64,000 nt of DNA from Cinnamomum chago (lineage: Eukaryota; Streptophyta; Magnoliopsida; Laurales; Lauraceae): contig CP142451.1 of NCBI GenBank assembly GCA_038049695.1, positions 70,696,001-70,760,000 on the forward strand, in the 5' to 3' direction. Under the pieces are notes generated by a model, which did not search any database, was not told the DNA's origin, and saw nothing but the letters and a program-made list of their open reading frames with translations. Of the stretch, positions 22,020-33,084 are shown piece after piece; position 1 is the first letter of the stretch, and each line of letters opens with the position of its first letter. The position numbers and the translations under genes were made by a program.

Positions 22020-23640
22020 GTTTCAAGTGTCCGTTTCTATTTTACATTTTTGGTGTAGTGTCTCTAATAAATACCTTGACAGATTCAACCGCTCACAATT
22101 GTCAATGAATGTGTACTTGTGTTTTCAATCTAAGGTTCATAGGTTAAAAACTTGATCAAACCAATCAATTATTGAATTAATAACATTCTACAAGATAACT
22201 TGGCTTCCTCACTTGGTGGGACACCCCGATTGTCACCTAGCAATTCAGAGTTTGACCCTCGCTGTACAATGACAAGAATAAATAACAAGGACAATAGTGT
22301 GATTCACTCCCGGGAATCCAGGTGATGACAAATAATAGAAGTGGCATCAAAAGATGAAGGTGGTCAAGTTGCAACATAATGTAAATTGATTTTGTCATTT
22401 CCATTTATGTTCATGTTGAGACCACATGACACGCAATTATAGTATTGGATAGCTTAATCAATTAGCATTCTATCGAGAGTTTAGGGGTGGAATTCCGGGA
22501 TCTGAACGCTAGAGGGGGAAAATTGGGTGAGCTTAATTTTAAGCAAATTAAATAGAATTCTAACTCTTTAAAACAATTAGGCATAACTGATGATTCTAAG
22601 AAAACAAAATGGGGAAGCGATCAAGATAAATCATCACAAAGCATTCACCATAACACAACGATGTATAATGGTTTGGCCAATTGCGTACATTCACTCCCGG
22701 ATTGTATTCCTACACCCCACTGGAATTCCACTATCAATTTATGCTTTTCAATAGGCCAAACAATAACTTTGACACTATGCTGTTCAATAGGGTAAGCGAT
22801 AACCTCTACAATATACTTTTAAAACACTAAGCAATAACCTCACAATATGTTTTTTTAGGCTAAGTAATAACCTTTACAATTGTAAGGTTTTTTTCTCTAA
22901 AATATGTGTAAAGTACATAAGAAGAGAAATAATTTAAGCACGATATAATGCCTCTAAAATAGGTTGATATGAAGTGTTAGAGTAACTCACACATATACTC
23001 TATGAATGCAAAGTTGAATGATCAATATATATGTATGATGACTTCAATCAAGTTTTAAAAATGTAGCTCAAAAATTTAAGCCTAAAGCTTTTTAAAGTTT
23101 AAACCACAAAAAGATTTAATTGAAGTGAAAATGCTAATCACATATTTTTCAAAATTAACTTGCTAATGATATGAATGTCAAATGCTCACAAGTTGTATGA
23201 TGTTTCAAAACTAAAACATGTGATGCATGAGCAATTTGTTTTCAAATCCAAACTAATTTAACTATGATTCGCATGTGATTGAAAATAACAAACAAAAATT
23301 CAACCAAGTACAAGAATCATGCTATAAAAGAAACCAAAGTATTAAGCAAAGTGTGAATCTATTAAGATATGAAAATTGAAACTAACTTGGTATGAATCAA
23401 AGTGAAGAATCTTAAACAATAAATCAACTCAACATGATGTTTATGTAACGGATTCAACAAATCATAGTTTCATGCTAAAATAGGTATACCAATAATTTAA
23501 ACAAAGCGTGAAAACATATTATGAGGAAAGCAAAGCTTGCTTAGAGAGACTTAACTTAATGAATCAAAGCTTTGGCTTTCCAAATGATCTCTAGCCTTCT
23601 TTAGCTCGATCATTATCAACACTCTAACACTCAATAGACC

Positions 23641-23833
23641 AACTCCAAAGGTTCCTCCCTCTTTCGGAACTAGAGGTCTTGGTATCGACCCCAGATTCCC
23701 CCCTCTTCAGGATCCGAATGTTGAGTCCACTTGTGCTACCACCTAGGGGCCACAGGGGTTTTACCCCGCTTCTCTCTAGGCCTGGAGGGAATAGTCCAGC
23801 CCAAAGGGTTGTGAACCCTCCGTTAGCAAAAAA
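23641..23833 (+). mobile_element. SINE insertion (possibly 5'-truncated)
   Basis: A 193-base segment ending in an A-run is flanked by the direct repeat AACACTCAATAGACC (23626-23640 and 23834-23848), the signature of target-primed integration. GGTCTTGGTATCGACCCC near 23683-23700 resembles a tRNA-type B box (GGTTCGANNCC); a clear A box is not seen. It is nested in the solo-LTR-like block. The overlapping minus-strand frame of about 100 codons is not a gene. Confidence 0.75.
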
Positions 23834-24710
23834 AACACTCAATAGACCGAAATCAGAATCCCACCAGCCGTCTAACCATAGCTCATCATGATAGCTCCAT
23901 CCACAAAATATAGCTCCCACCAAGGATGATCGGTCCAATGGCTAAGCTTATGACAACCGAGTGAATGTTTAGTGATGACTCAAGGGAACAGGTAAAGGTA
24001 TGCGTTTGTCTAGGCTTGCCTTACGCAAGCAAGGTCCTATCATATCCATACAAGGTCCAAGGTACATGTCCAATCTATGAATACAGTCCAAGTCCAAGTC
24101 CAAGTTCACCATCAAATCCATTGCCACGACTCACCATGTTACGGTCTTAGTCCAATACAGTCCAAGTACATCATCAATATGAAGTCCAGCATTGTTCAAT
24201 CCATTTTCCATTCATAAATAAGTCATAAATCCATAATAACAGTCATCTTCATTCTAAGATATCACATCCATCCATTCCTACGCCTAGCCACAGACAAGGT
24301 TAAATGATCTCCAATCCATAAATTCAGGTCACCACTACGAAATCCTAAGCTTAATGTTCCAATTTTCATTTAATCAATATGTATTAACAGTGAGTAATTA
24401 CAAGAGTGAACGACAATGAATCAAAGGTCCAACCTAGCTAATGGCCTCCATTTCAAGTCCAGGTCCATGTCAGTCAATTCAATTCCTAAATGAAGTTTCA
24501 GGTGCCAAGGAAGTGTGTTTTGGTGCTCCAGAAGTTACGAGCATTTACAACAACGTTTAAGGATCGAATCGAAACCTAAATCAACACCTTAGACCCTACT
24601 TTAGTGGTCCCATGAGCCAAGGTCAAGCCCAACCCTTAACCATGCTTGACAAATCGATGGAAGTCAGAATTGGATGGTCAATGGGCCCCATTAGAAATTC
24701 ACTGTCTGCA

Positions 24711-25039
24711 GTGTATCCAGTCGACATCCTCCAAGGGTGGTCGACCGGGTACACTGGGATAGTTAGGATTCTGACTTACAGGTAGACATCCAACCTAGTG
24801 TATCCGATCGACATCATGGTCTGGGTGTCGACCAGGTACACGGGGATTTCTAGACATTCACTTGGCAGGCAGAGTTCTTTTTCGAAAATTCTGCAGTGTG
24901 TCCGATTGACATCATAGCCAGGGCGGTCAACCGGGTACAATGGATTTCTTAGTCTGAGAGAAGTTCCAGCTCCTAGTTAGATCTTTGGTTTTCTTGTGTA
25001 TCCAATCAACATCCTCCAAGGGTGGTCGACTGGGTACAC
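24711..25039. repeat. Four dispersed hairpin repeats of ~44 bp
   Basis: Copies at 24711-24754, 24798-24841, 24896-24940 and 24996-25039 have the form GTGTATCC(A/G)GTCGAC, about 14 bases, then GTCGACCGGGTACAC. The two arms can pair over about 15 bases. The unique sequence between copies differs. Spacing is 87-100 bases. Confidence 0.85.
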
Positions 25040-25825
25040 TAGGAATTCAAATTTTCAGGATTCTGAAACTTTTCCTTTTCAATTCAGTTTCCATCCAAAT
25101 CAACTCATATCTCGTCCATTCATCACAAAATCATGCCCAAACATCAAAATTACTCAACCCATCACTAATCCATCATCAACTAGGCTATTGATCATCCAAA
25201 TGGGAAAAACCCATCCATCAAGGCCAAAATCCAAGAAAACAAGGCTCAAAGAGATAGATCTAACATTCAATCACCACATGAATTGAAATTGCAGAATCAA
25301 CAATAAAAAAACATGCATTATATGCTAAATATGTATATATTGTACTTTCTTCTTCTCCAAATGCAATGAAAATTGTTAGAAATAGAGAAAACCAAGCTCC
25401 AATATAGAAATCTTAGCTCCTATTGCTTCCAACCTCTCAAACAGTCCCAAAACACAGATCTAAAGAGATCTATAGCTCCTAATCCCATATTCACGAGAGA
25501 ATTGAATAAGGAATGGGAATTCTAAAGAGTAGAGAGAGAAAGGAAAATTACATGGAAATTGAGTTAAGGAAAGAGAGTTACCTTGATTTGTAAAGAAATG
25601 AGAAATCTAGGAGATGAGAGAAGTCCTTAGGAGAGATAATATCAGTAGCTTGTAGAGATCCTCTTATTCTTCTAGTTAGGAACCTTAGATCTAGGGTTTT
25701 AGAGAGAGAAAATGAGGGGAATCTTGGAGGAAAATGAGAGAATTGGAGGGAAGGAAGAGAGAAAGAGAGGAAACTGAGAGAAATGAGATGAAGCTAGGCT
25801 CGTTGGAATGAGAGAGGGAAGGGTT

Positions 25826-25833
25826 CTTTTATA
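25826..25833 (-). promoter_or_regulatory. TATA box inside the solo-LTR-like block
   Basis: The minus strand reads CTATAAAAGAACCC followed by CT-rich sequence (TTCCCTCTCTCATTCC), as in LTR core promoters. It supports minus orientation of the block. Confidence 0.45.
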
Positions 25834-26158
25834 GTTTTGTGTTGGAAAGGAAGTGTCCATAATTGGATAAGTACATGGGCTTTTGGGTCATTTAAGGTGA
25901 AGTTAGAATATTCTCATGTGGAAAACCCTCCCATAAACTCTAATTACTAGCAAAGGCCTCTAACTAATTAACAAACCTATAAAAGTCTAATAAGCACCCT
26001 ATAACTTCTAACTAAAATCCTAGGAAAATACTATAATGCCCTTACTAACACCTACTAAGTAGTATAATTAGCTAACATATATAATATTTAACACAAATCA
26101 AACAAAAGTAAGGGCCCACAAGGGGTGGGGCCTCACAATAGTCCTATTGGGTTATATA

Positions 26159-29100
26159 TAGGGGTGAAAGTGGGCCGGGCCGTCCTAGGGCCGCCCGCGG
26201 ACGGCCCGTTATAGGCTCGGCCCGAGCTCGGCTCAAAAGACAAAAGAGCCGAGCTAGGGCCTAGTAGGAGGCCCGTTTGGTTAAACGGGCCGAGCTAGGG
26301 CTTGATGAAGCCCCGGCTCGTAAGCCCTAGGGCCTACATATATTATAATACATATATTATATATAAGGATTTATTCAGGTCAAGTGGGAACCGTTGGATC
26401 ATTAAAGTGGATCCAACCAACGGCTGCCCAGTTTTTTGTTACAATCATTTATAATGAAGAAGAGGATGGTCAGTGGTCACCCATCCTTTATCTCTTCACC
26501 TCCCATAAAGCAATATATTTCTTCTTTTATTTTCTTTATTGTTGTACTTTATATATATAAATTCATTAATTTGAATTGACTATCATTAATGCATGTAAAT
26601 AAATGTATTTTTGTATTTTATAAGTAATGGATTTATATTTAAAAATTCTTAAAATCATTTTTAAAAAAGCATGAAGAATCTCCACATTGATTCTATTCGA
26701 GTCAATTTTATTTTACATTGAATAAATAAAGTCTAAGTCACGAGTTTTCCAACCTCAATCAACTCTACAAGGCATGTAAATGTTCACGTGCCCTTCAGTT
26801 TTTCACTACATTTTATTTTTATGAGGCGTGTTGGAAAAAAAAAATGCATATAGTCAATCCAATCGAAGGGGATCTTAGAATTACATGCACTCTAAGGGGC
26901 CCGTTTTGAAATATCGAAACTAGGCACTGGGAAGTTTTCGAGTCATTTAGAAACCTCAAGGGTTTATTTAAAAACCACTCAAGACTTAAAAAAACAGAAA
27001 CCCTAGCCTCCGTTTTGTATCTGTCACTTGGGCCTTCGTTCTTCCTCTCTTCGTCTGCTGCTTTTGAGGTACTCCCTCTCTCTTAATCGATCTTATTCTT
27101 CTTGTTTAAGCTTTTAGGGTTTACAGAAAACAATCGATAGAAAGGATTTCTCTCCTTCTCTCGATCTCTCTGGACTCCATTCTTGTGTAAGTTTACGGAC
27201 GATAATCGACAATACATTAGTGAGAAATGCTGCTGTGTTGTATGGCTTTTATTATTCATACTTCTAAGGTTTGTTCGGCCTCTTCTTGGGCTTTTCAATT
27301 ATCTTATTTCTACTGATGCTAAGTACAAAACCCTTGTATTTTGAGGAAATCGAAACGGTACCTAGGGTTTTTTTAATCCATGTTACGTCATTCGTATTAG
27401 ACCTTTTTTTTTATCTGCATTTTCTTTGGGGTGATTCGAATCTCTGGTTGTGGTTTTGTTGTGACTGCTCAATGAGTTTTTTTTTTTTTTTTTTTTTTTT
27501 GTGATTTCCAGTTTTGGGTTTTGTTGGATGCTTGTCCTGATTATTATTCGGTGAAATAGGAGTTTGATTTTTATTGTTGTTAGTTGCTCAAACCCAAAGC
27601 TTAAAAAAAATGAAATTTTGGGTTTTCCGGTTTGGGGCATATGTTGTGAAGTGGGGTCGGGGTGGATCTGATCTGTGTTAGGTTGTTCTGTGTCATATGT
27701 TTGTCCTGGGTGCACTTTGCGGTGCCATGTTCTGTGTCTATGATGCTTGACATTCTATAAACATTAATATTTCAGGAATTAAGTGTCAAATTTTGTGATG
27801 GAAGTTGCTGGTGTGATTTCCCCAACAGTTAATCCTATGGCTATGGATGTGGATCAAGAGCAAGAGAAACATCAAGAAGAAGAAAAAGAGGAAAATGAAG
27901 ATGAGGAGAGAGATGAGGAGAAAGATGAAGGTGGAGTAGATGAAGAAAATGAAGAAAGTCTACAGTTGGATAAGAAAAGGAAGAGAAGAACATCCGCGGT
28001 ATGGAATGAGTTTGAAGAGATTAAAGGAACAAATAAAGTGAAGTGTATACATTGCAAGGCACAACTTCAAATAAGTGGTGGCACTACTTCTCACTTCAGG
28101 AGACATTTAAATGGGTGTGTAAGAAGAAAGGTAAGTCAAAGGTCTCAAAAGACATTGAACTTTAAATCAGGTAAAATCACTACTGAGCCATCTTCTCTTG
28201 CTTTTAAGTATGATTATGAGAAGGTCAGAGTTAGTATTGCGCATTTTATTCTTATGCATGAGCATCCATTCTCTATAGTAGAGCAAGAGGGATTCAATCT
28301 TATCATGAAGAATTGTAATCCAGAGTATAAACCATATTCTCGTATCACTGCACAAGATGATTGCATGAAAGAATATGAGAAAGAAAAAAAGAAGTTGAAG
28401 TCATTGCTTAAAAATGTTAGCAAAATCAGTTTGACAACTGACATGTGGAAGTCTTGTCAACAAATAGAATACATGGTTGTTACAGGGCACTTTGTTGATG
28501 CTAATTGGAAATTGCAGAAAAGGGTACTTAACTTTGTGAGTATACCACCTCCACGAGGTGGTGTTGATATTGTTGATGCTCTCTTCAAATGCATGACTGA
28601 GTGGGGGATTGAAAACAAAGTTTATTCTTTGTCTGTTGATAATGCTTCTTACAATGATGTGGCTATTAGAACATTGAAGAACACATTTTTAAGAAATAAG
28701 AAATTGGTACTTGATGGGAAATTATTTCATGTTCGTTGTTGTGCACACATTCTGAATCTTTTAGTGCAAGATGGAATTGGTGCTATTGATGATGTGATTT
28801 ACAATATAAGAGAGAGTGTCAAATTTCTGAAAAATTCTGAAGCACGATTTATAAAGTTTGGTGAAATAGTTAAACAGTTGCAATTACCTGCTAGGAAGCT
28901 AATTTTGGATGTTCCAACACGTTGGAACTCAACTTTTGAGATGTTGTCACTTGCGTTGAAGTTTAAGGATGCATTTTTTATTTTTAAAGAGAGGGAACCT
29001 CTTTATCATAATTTACCAACAGAGGAAGAATGGTCTAGAGTTGAGAATGTGTGTCAAATATTATCTGTGTTCAATACAATCACTAATCTCATATCGGGAA

Positions 29101-30689
29101 GTGAATACCCAACTTCGAATTTATTTCTTTCTGAGATGTATCGAGTGAAAGAAATTTTGACGAAGAGAGCAATGGATAACAACATATACATCAAGGCTAT
29201 GGTTGGGAAAATGAATTTGAAATTTGAAAAGTATTGGGGTGAGTGCAATTTATTGATATCAATTGCTGTTGTCTTAATTAGATTCACGCTGCAAAATGAA
29301 GTTGATTGAATTCTGTTTTCCATTTATTTATGAAAAGTCTGAAGTGATATACAATATTGAGAAGGTCCGTGGAGCTTTATATGAGATCTATGAAGAGTAT
29401 GCAGCTAGTTTTGCTTCAACCAATGAGGGAGGTAGTGGTCAAAGGACTTCAAATTTCCAGAGAGAGGATGTTGGTTCTAGTTCTACCATTGATATGAACT
29501 CTGGATGGTCCAAATTTGATGAGTTTGTAGACATGACTGAAAATGTTCCTCCTGTAAAATCTGATTTGGATGTTTACCTAGGAGAAGTTGTTTACAGATG
29601 TTCTCAAGAAGAAAAAGGGAACTGGAATGCTTTAGGTTGGTGGAGGTTGAATTGCCAAAAGTTTTGTATTTTGTCAAAAATGGCTTCAGATATTCTAGCT
29701 ATTCCCATCACAACAGTAGCTTCAGAGGCTACATTCAGTGCAGGTAGTAGAGTCATTGACACCTATCGTGCTAATTTAGCTCCGCGTACCGTTCAAGCTC
29801 TAATATGTGGAGGTGATTGGGTAAAAAATCTACATGGCGTAAAGAAGAAATCACGCAAGGTGAATATTAAATTTCATTGACTATATCTAATAAATTCTTA
29901 TTTAGTTTCAAAATCCTGTAAGCAAAATTTTATGGATATTTCTTTTATTCATGTGTAGAAAGAAGAAAGGGACGAAGAATTTGTTCTAAAATTGCCATGA
30001 GGATGCAGGTATATTAATGGTCTGGAAGACTTTTTTTTAAGTCTTGTAACTCTGGAACAATCTTTCCTTTGTTGTTATTATTATTTATTAACAAGGCTCT
30101 ATTCTTGTTGTTATAGGTGACGCTGGTGATGATGGAAACTTTATTTTATGAGGTTAGCAGAATACTTTATTTTTTTCTATGATGCTATTGGAGTTTAATT
30201 TGATTTGTATTATTGTTGGAGTTTAATGATGCTCATCTACATTAACATTGAACTATTATGGAGTGTTTGAACTATGCTCCCTTTGCTTTTATGGAGTCTT
30301 TCTTATTTTAGTTAATTTTAGTGCTACAATCCAAATTATGGGAATGAGAATATGGGATGAATGCATGCATTTGACCATTTTTTTGTTCTGGTTTGCATAT
30401 ACAAATTTCTTTGAATTCCTACAGGAATTTTTTTTCCTGAAAATATTTTCTTTCAGCTAGTACTATATCATTATAAAACGGGCTGAGCTCACGAGTCGAG
30501 CCTAGGGCCTCAATCGAGCCAAGCTCAAAGGGCCGGCCCTAGGGCCTCATAACTTAATTAGGGCCGAGCCCGAGCCAGGGTTTTTGAGGCCCTCTAGGGC
30601 TAGGGCCGAGCTAGGGCCTACTGAAAAATACTAGGGCCGAGCCTAGGGCCTGTCAAAGCCCGGCTCGGCCCGGCCCACTTTCATCCCTA
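26159..30689 (+). mobile_element. Ac-like hAT transposon carrying a transposase gene
   Basis: Terminal inverted repeats TAGGGGTGAAAG / CTTTCATCCCTA and a perfect 8-bp target duplication GTTATATA (26151-26158 and 30690-30697) delimit a 4531-bp element. Subterminal regions (26159-26340 and about 30475-30689) are crowded with GGGCCGAGC and CTAGGGCC motifs in both orientations. The interior carries one transposase gene on the plus strand. It is the coding counterpart of the 1.2-kb derivative at 20813-22019. The target duplication is intact, so the insertion has not been scrambled, but the transposase is frameshifted. Confidence 0.97.
27798..30000 (+). pseudogene. hAT (Ac-type) transposase, frameshifted
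   Basis: From the ATG at 27798 there is an acidic N-terminus, a BED zinc finger (CIHC at residues 83-86 with H99/H103/C107), the RNase H-like core (TDMWKSCQQIEYM, SVDNASYNDVA, HVRCCAHILNLLVQDG) and, in the second frame, the C-terminal dimerisation domain (ILAIPITTVASEATFSAG, DTYRANLAP, ALICGGDW). The frame breaks at about 29277, where an extra ATTA disrupts the conserved L-D-P-R-F-K motif; the P and F there are also changed. A donor (AAG then GTGAAT, 29860) and acceptor (GTGTAG, 29957-29958) in phase would join a last exon EERDEEFVLKLP ending at 30000. A leader intron is suggested by a GTACTC donor near 27068 and a TTTCAG acceptor near 27776. The product would bind the subterminal repeats and cut at the TIRs if the frame were whole. 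Confidence 0.92.
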
Positions 30690-30697
30690 GTTATATA

Positions 30698-31708
30698 CCA
30701 CAAGAAAACCCTCCTTAGAATTATTCGGGCGAAAATCTTTATTTATGTCTATTTTTTTATATTCTAAATTTACATTTTTTTTCTTTCTTGGATTTAGTAG
30801 GACTATATATTTAGTGCTTTTCTTATGTCCTTCTAATTGTATTTTCATAGGTGAATAGAATTTTTTTTATTGTTTATGATGTTTTGATTACATGGTTGAA
30901 ATGTTAAATTTGTACAATTTTGAATTGTCATTTAACTTTAAGACATAAATTATAACTTCTTGTTATTTAATTAATTTAAAATTTTATTCATTTCTTTCAT
31001 ATTAAAATTTTGACTTATGTTTTTTTTTTCCGCCCGGGCTTAGCATGGGCACATCTTGCTATTTGGTCTTAAGTCCTAATAAGGAAGTATGTTGATTTGC
31101 AATCTATGCTAAAAATAAATAAATCATTTTTATTTTTATTTCTTTGCTAAAGTGAATCATTTTAATTTCAAATCTTAATCAATAAAAAGATAGAAATGAC
31201 TCGAAAGTAATAGGGTGATACCAAATAATTAAAAAGTTCAATTAAACTTACCACTGTACAATTTCCACGTTCTCACTGACCATTCCACTCTACAGTTTCA
31301 ATATATCCCATCAAGTGTTTGTAACTTGATAAAGGTAAAAGAATCTTACAAATTTGTAAAAGGGGTAAAGGCATTAGTGTCTTGTAAATTTGAATTGAAA
31401 GAGGACAACACATTCCATCATTTAAAAGATTGAATGGATTCTCATGCATGATAATGAGTGGTGTATGTGTATTGGTTCGTTTTTGCGAAAGCTTTTGTCT
31501 CCCTAGCATTTTCCAAATAGAGTAACAAAGGTCAATGGCACCGAGTCACCTTCCTCCTGCTCAAATATTTCACAATCAATCACAAAGGAAGCCTATGCCT
31601 CAACAGCGTATTCATCAGAATGATGTATTTGCTATCCTTAGCTTTTGTGTTCCTATTGTATAGGGATAGGGACCTTTCTCTATTTTGTCAAGTCCGAAGT
31701 TGGGTCCT
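30698..31708. other. Intergenic, A/T-rich, with a Helitron-like end
   Basis: No protein gene was recognised. A Helitron-like 3' terminus is at 31031-31060. A 36-codon frame starting ATGGCACCGAGTCACC at 31533 has no recognised homology. Confidence 0.35.
31031..31060 (+). mobile_element. Helitron-like 3' terminus
   Basis: CGCCCGGGCTTAGCATGGGC followed by ACATCTTGCT and then ATTTGG closely matches the ends at 57281-57311 (GCCCGGGCTTAGCGCGGGC, ATGCTTTGCTAG, TTTGG). The CTAG end is mutated to CTAT. No 5' end was found. Confidence 0.4.
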
Positions 31709-32432
31709 GTGTGGGGTGTTTTCCTAAGAGTAGGATTACGCTAGTCTCAGTAGCAGTACCAGCTAGACATCTCGTCTCAGCTTGGCAAACAGTGCCAGCT
31801 TGCGCCAAGCTTGAGTCAGTCTCAGTAAGAGTACCGACTGGGCTCATCTCGATCTCGGTATAAGGCACCTCGGCAATAGTGCCAGGATGCATCCGAATCT
31901 GGTCTCAGTATCATCTTCATCTCGGTCCGTCCACATAGATGAATACTAGGCCATGATTGTACTACCACAAAGTTACGGCTACGTTGCATAACGTGCTGAC
32001 AGACAAGACAGGCGTTGGATAATGGTCAGGTGTCGTCTTAATCAATCACATCCACATTGATACCAGAGGTCATCTCTTGATTCGACCGGACAATATCTCC
32101 ACCTACCCCCACTAAGGGTGCGCCAGGTGAAATCTCTACTTATAGAAGGAGACCAATCCCTTCTAAGGTACGCAATATTATGCAATAACAGGCCTGATCA
32201 TGCCTTAACATGCGATACTAGCATACTTGCCTCTCATCTCCATCCTCTGTTCAGTGATAACACTAACTCAGGCATCGGAGAGCCTTCGGCTGACCGCAGC
32301 CAGGGTCTCTAATCTCTATTTCTCCTTTCCTTTCAGGTCCTAAGGCAATCTATCTTCTCCAAAGAAGCTTAAACAACAAATCGCAAGTTTCACACTCACC
32401 TAATCTGAGTCCGTAATATTTAGACACTCACA
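31709..32432 (+). mobile_element. Solo LTR related to the Gypsy/Tat LTR at 42392 and 53003
   Basis: It starts TGTGTGGGGTG and ends CTCACA. The right half shares with the Gypsy LTR the blocks CAGTGAT, GAG(A/T)GCCTTCGGCTG, CAGCCAGGG, CTTTCAGGTC and GAGTCCGTAAT(A/T). The flanks GGTCC (left) and GGACC (right) are a 5-bp target duplication with one mismatch. No internal region remains, so it arose by LTR-LTR recombination. A different subfamily from the full element is likely. Confidence 0.75.
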
Positions 32433-33084
32433 GGACCAAACTAAAACTTTCCCAACACGAGTTCACATGGAACAGGGTCAAATCAGATGGTTCGGTTTAG
32501 CTGTTAAAACACAGACCATAATCCATGCACACATATGAGTTTCATAACATGTGCAACTCGGGGTGAAACTCAGGCAAAAATCGAACCAACATTACTTAGG
32601 ACGTGCCAAAAGTAAAGTGGCTTAGGCTTGTTTGGGTTTAGATCAGGGTCCGGCCTCAATTTTAAGAACCAGATGGAAACTGGGTTGGGTTGACAGGTAC
32701 AAGTTTGGCCATTGGTTACTGGAATTTGACTTTGTTACCTAACTACCAAACTCATCCATATACACCTGTGGTCATATGTTATACTATGACATCCGGATAC
32801 TTGTACAAGATCAATTGTCCAACCAATACACAACTCATATCATTACCCAATACTACACCAACACTTTTAGGGCACAAGTTTATCATTCTTACTTACCAAG
32901 TCCAATGCTTCATTTAGTTATTATAATTTTCTTACTACTCAACATATAAACCCGTTAGAAAGTAACGTAAACAATGATCATATCGTTAAATTTAAAAGTG
33001 ATCCAAATAAGACACCAATATCCATATCCATGCATCTGTGTCCATGCCCATATTCGTATCTGGGTATCATAAGTATTAAATAAT
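32433..33084. other. Intergenic, nothing recognised
   Basis: No coding region, RNA or repeat structure was identified. Confidence 0.4.

Larger units (their letters stand above)
22298..26137 (-). mobile_element. Probable long solo LTR (about 3.8 kb)
   Basis: The block starts TGTGATTC and ends GGCCTCACA, giving TGTGA/TCACA terminal inversions as in an LTR. ATAG lies immediately outside both ends (22294-22297 and 26138-26141), a possible 4-bp target duplication. On the minus strand a TATA box at 25826-25833 is followed by a CT-rich leader-like stretch, as in an LTR promoter about 300 bases from the LTR start. No second copy of the termini, PBS or pol sequence is present, which suggests a solo LTR rather than a full element. 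The ends are inferred from these features only. Confidence 0.5.

Noticed and set aside
23683..23700. tRNA gene suggested by a B-box-like motif
   Set aside because: No cloverleaf or A box is present; the motif belongs to a SINE with A-run and target duplications.
23624..23938. 104-codon minus-strand frame
   Set aside because: It spans a SINE and its two target-duplication copies; no protein family matches.
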